From Ophryocystis elektroscirrha (taxonomy: Eukaryota > Apicomplexa > Conoidasida > Neogregarinorida > Ophryocystidae): DNA of 64,000 nucleotides. Location: the NCBI GenBank assembly GCA_030141585.1, contig JAQIFP010000017.1, forward strand, positions 18,507 to 82,506, given 5' to 3'. Position numbers and translations under genes: made by a program. Shown here piece by piece: positions 61,150 through 64,000 of the stretch. How positions within the stretch are numbered: the stretch's first letter is position 1; every line of letters starts with the position of its first letter. The notes beneath the pieces were generated by a model, which was not told the DNA's origin, did no database searches, and worked only from the letters and a program-made list of their open reading frames with translations.

Positions 61150-62793
61150 ATGAAAGAATTTACTCAAATTATAAAAAAGTGTGAATTGTCTGCAAAAATA
61201 TGGAAAACGACACCTATCTCACACAAAATATCTGTTTTAGAACGATGTCAAAAAGTTTTGTTGCATAATATAGACACTTACGATCTTGAAGCACTCAATA
61301 AACGCTTTCACAAAGTTCCGTACGACACTATTGCTTCTAGCTATCTGAATGAAAAATTATACATCCGGTTAACAACATCGCTGGTAATACACACTTTACT
61401 ATATATTAAATACCAATTTTGAACATGAATTCATTATTGTAATTCATTACCATTAGCATTTGGCTGTTTGGTTAGATTCTATCAAAAAATTTTATATATT
61501 TAAACTGAAAAATAAAGCTAACCCCTTATTTCAAAGCATTGAGTTATGCTCAAATGGAATATTCAACGTGAAAACTCCTCAAATTTCTTTGTTGTCTCAA
61601 ATAACAAATTGGTTTTTAAACGTTGAACTCCAAATTTATGATGATTTGAAGCCAACTCAAAAAATCTATATGTCTGATCTTGAAAATAGTATAACTTTGA
61701 TTTTCGGTCCTGGAAATTGTAAATTTTCAAAAAGGAAAAATTATGTTTTTTAGATGATACTCCAGTAGACATATTAACCGCTATTTTTATTTACGATTCA
61801 ATTGTAATGTATAAGCCCTCACCATTATCTGAGAAACTCATTTCTGTTTTTGAAAAAGTATTTTGTGAGCTTTCTATTGATAACATCATCAATTTTCTAC
61901 CAGTAAGTTAGCCCTTATGTTATAAGCACTCAGATCACTGAGACAAACTATCTTTTTCAGCTGCCAAAAAATATTAATTTTTTTTTTACAGGTTCTCAAT
62001 CAACAGCAACAAATATTGTGAACTCTAATATAGTTGATCTTAAATCTAATAATCTAATAATTTTAGAGCTTGGTAATGTAACACCATACATAATATGCCC
62101 GGGTGATTGGACAAACAAAGAAATTAAATTTCACGCTAAAGTAAGCTGTAATTTTATTAACTTCAATTAATATAGCAACTAGCTTTTTTTTTAATGTTTA
62201 ACGGAAGTCACGTTTGCGTTCATCCCCAAATAATCTTAACATGTTCTAGATGGCCACAAAGAAGACAATTTCTTGACACATTAAAAAAAGAAATTGAAAA
62301 CATGAAATTTCTTCCTTCTTTTTACCCTGACGCTAAAAATCGATTTGATTATATTAAAATGAAATTACTAGAAGAAGGTAGTTTACGTGATGATTGCTTT
62401 TGGTTAAATGGTGATTATATATTTATTGCTAATCTGAAGGCAACCTCAATACTTTTGAAATATGAAACTTTTGGACGAATATCCGGTGAATTACCTTTAG
62501 ACACTCCTTCGAACTGGCTAGACTTTTTACCAGCAGCTATCTCTGTATGCAATCATAAACTGTCAGGAACATTAGCAGCTACAATTATATTGAAACTTCC
62601 AAATATTTTATTAAACTCCTGCTTGCGATATTATATAACCTCTCTTAGATATGGTGCTGTTGCTTTAAACTTCTCCCCTTTAGTTGCAATATATTTTCCA
62701 GAATTAGTATGGGGTGCAGGGTCTTATCACTATAACAATTTTAGCAATTTGTGCTCTGGTGTTGGATTTGTTAGTTATAAACTTATGAAATGA
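61150..62793 (+). CDS. Divergent aldehyde dehydrogenase superfamily protein
   Basis: About 500 residues in several exons. NAD-binding-side landmarks are GSQSTATNIV (the FTGS loop) and LELGNVTPYIICPGDW, which keeps the general-base Glu. FLMFNGSHVCVHPQ keeps the catalytic Cys. The C-terminal exon (62194-62793) has FGRISGELPLDTP, LSGTLAATI and LRYGAVALNFSPL, as in a little-studied ALDH subfamily with a YPxAxxR element (here FYPDAKNRF). Identity to ordinary ALDHs is low. Introns are about 30-50 nt. Substrate unknown; long-chain or lipid aldehyde is a guess. Confidence 0.7.
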
Positions 62794-63543
62794 TTATGTT
62801 TAGTTTGGAAATTTATATCGAATAAACTCTGTTCTTAAAACTGTTATAATTACATCTTTTAATAGCTACCATTTAATGGTAAAATTTTGAGTTTCATTAC
62901 ATCTTTAGGCATATATTCAACCAACATCCACTAATTACTTTCTGTATAAAAATTTAGTAGATTCTTTGACAAAAATTTTTTGCTTGAATGTATCATTGAA
63001 TTTTTACTTATTAGTCGTGTATATTCTGTGGATACTTTTACGTTTATCAACTGGGTTATAGTTAATTAAACGACAAATCGATAAATAAAGACTCACTAAT
63101 TTTTTTTTTATTAAATTATAAATATCATTATTATCAATCATTAAGTAATTTAACTTATTAGAGTCAAATAAATACATTTTTGAATAATAAAAAAGCTAAA
63201 ATCTATTCGTTCCATGGAAAAAATTAAATAGTTGATAATAAAACATGCTAATCACAATAATTTGACATTATGCTTAATTTTATAACCATACAATAAGCTA
63301 TGAATCATTAAGTTGAAAAAACCCTTAGAATTTTAACTATTGAAAAAACTTAGAACTTTGAAGTAGTATATGTACCAATACAGTCAGTATTTGTGCTTAT
63401 CCCAGTATGATCAGTGAAACTGGTATTAACATAACTATATAGAATGAAATTGATGAACATTGAAAGTTTATTAATAATAAAAATAATAACGACAATAGAA
63501 CTAATTATTATAACAAAAATAACTATAAAGCTATAGTATTTCA
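62794..63543. other. Gene-free region before the tandem array
   Basis: About 750 nt, very AT-rich. Short frames exist on both strands but none has codon structure or plausible splice partners. The composition becomes simpler toward the tandem repeat. Confidence 0.5.
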
Positions 63544-63759
63544 ATAATCACAATAATCACAATAGTCACAATAATCACAATGATCACAATGATCACAATA
63601 ATCACAATGATCACAATAATCACAATGATCACAATAATCACAATGATCACAATAATCACAATGATCACAATAATCACAATGATCACAATGATCACAATAA
63701 TCACAATAATCACAATGATCACAATAATCACAATAATCACAATAATCACAATAATCACA
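63544..63759. repeat. 9-nt tandem array, 24 units
   Basis: Exactly 24 head-to-tail copies of a 9-nt unit AT(A/G)ATCACA, with one ATAGTCACA variant at 63562. Units with G and A at position 3 alternate strictly from 63598 to 63687, giving five copies of an 18-nt higher-order unit. G units contain the palindrome TGATCA. Frames through it are stop-free only because the unit length is a multiple of three. Confidence 0.95.
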
Positions 63760-63990
63760 ATAATAACAATAATAACAATAATAACAATAATAACAATAAT
63801 AACAATAATAACAATAATAAGAATAACAACAATAATAAGAATAACAACAATAATAACAATAATAACAATAATAACAATAATAATAAAAATAACAATAAAA
63901 ACAAAAATAAAATAAAGATGAAAAAAAAAAAAAAAAAAATAAAAATAAAAAAAAAAAAAAAAAAAAAAACAATAAACAACTGAAAAACCG
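63760..63990. repeat. Degenerating ATAATAACA array running into A-rich DNA
   Basis: The 9-nt phase continues with unit ATAATAACA, one C-to-A change from the preceding unit. A 15-nt element AATAAGAATAACAAC occurs twice (from about 63814). The array then decays to A-rich sequence with scattered T up to 63968. This fits strand slippage, and may include assembly or sequencing error in the final homopolymer runs. Confidence 0.85.
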
Positions 63991-64000
63991 CAAGAAAGGA

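Noticed and set aside
63544..63759. Regular repeats considered as a CRISPR array
   Set aside because: Units are directly adjacent with no spacers, and the genome is eukaryotic.
63531..63993. Long repetitive frames (Ile/Val- or Tyr/Cys-rich) on both strands
   Set aside because: They are products of a 9-nt tandem repeat, open in every frame, with no start context or flanking coding sequence.

Overview
This window looks like nuclear DNA of an AT-rich, gene-dense eukaryote. Nearly every gene is a conserved eukaryotic one: splicing, ER translocation and folding, ribosome biogenesis, proteasome, RNA polymerase, vesicle coat. Most genes are cut by very short GT-AG introns, commonly 30-35 nt, and only a minority are intron-free. 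About 40 protein genes can be modelled, many of which appear as broken reading frames until these introns are removed. The organism is not certain. The single-chain serine-palmitoyltransferase-like enzyme, the mitochondrial Hsp70 and eRF3 sequence style, an HDEL-tailed BiP and the compact mini-intron layout fit an alveolate such as a gregarine-like apicomplexan, but this is a low-confidence inference.

Layout. 0-6.4 kb (+): SPT-like enzyme (5' end outside the window), mitochondrial Hsp70, glutaminyl-tRNA synthetase. 6.5-16.5 kb: P5B ATPase (-), a possible small gene (-), Arp1/centractin (+), UTP4 (-), Sec61 gamma (-). 16.6-21.4 kb (+): 3-ketoacyl-CoA-reductase-like SDR, an N-glycosylated secreted protein of unknown function, AP-4 epsilon. 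21.8-28.4 kb: a small membrane protein (-), DPH5 (-), a VMA21-like protein (+), a large multi-exon gene weakly like DCAF1 (+), TBCE (-). 29-37.7 kb: BiP (-), NYN-domain protein (-), type I DnaJ (-), nucleotide-sugar transporter (+), RPB5 (-), SRP54 (+). 37.9-45.8 kb: U2AF65 (+), ALYREF-like (-), NEK-like kinase (+), UBL5/Hub1 (+), FAM32A (-), Kae1/OSGEP (+). 46.2-54.7 kb: unknown protein (+), 2-phosphoglycerate-kinase-like P-loop protein (-), eRF3 (-), small unknown protein (+), ERO1 (+), miniature UTP14 (+). 54.9-62.8 kb: two unknown membrane-related genes (-), one small gene (+), PDE12-like nuclease (-), proteasome alpha7 (-), divergent aldehyde dehydrogenase (+). The window ends in a 9-nt-unit tandem array.

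Functional themes. The secretory pathway is well represented: SRP54, Sec61 gamma, BiP, ERO1, AP-4 epsilon, a nucleotide-sugar transporter and a P5B ATPase. Four RNA-processing genes (U2AF65, ALYREF, UBL5, FAM32A) lie within about 6 kb, notable in a genome built on near-minimal introns. Ribosome biogenesis and translation are represented by UTP4, UTP14, DPH5, eRF3, Kae1 and QRS. Convergent neighbours are often separated by only 30-50 nt between stop codons, so 3' ends probably overlap. I saw no tRNA or rRNA gene, transposon or CRISPR array.
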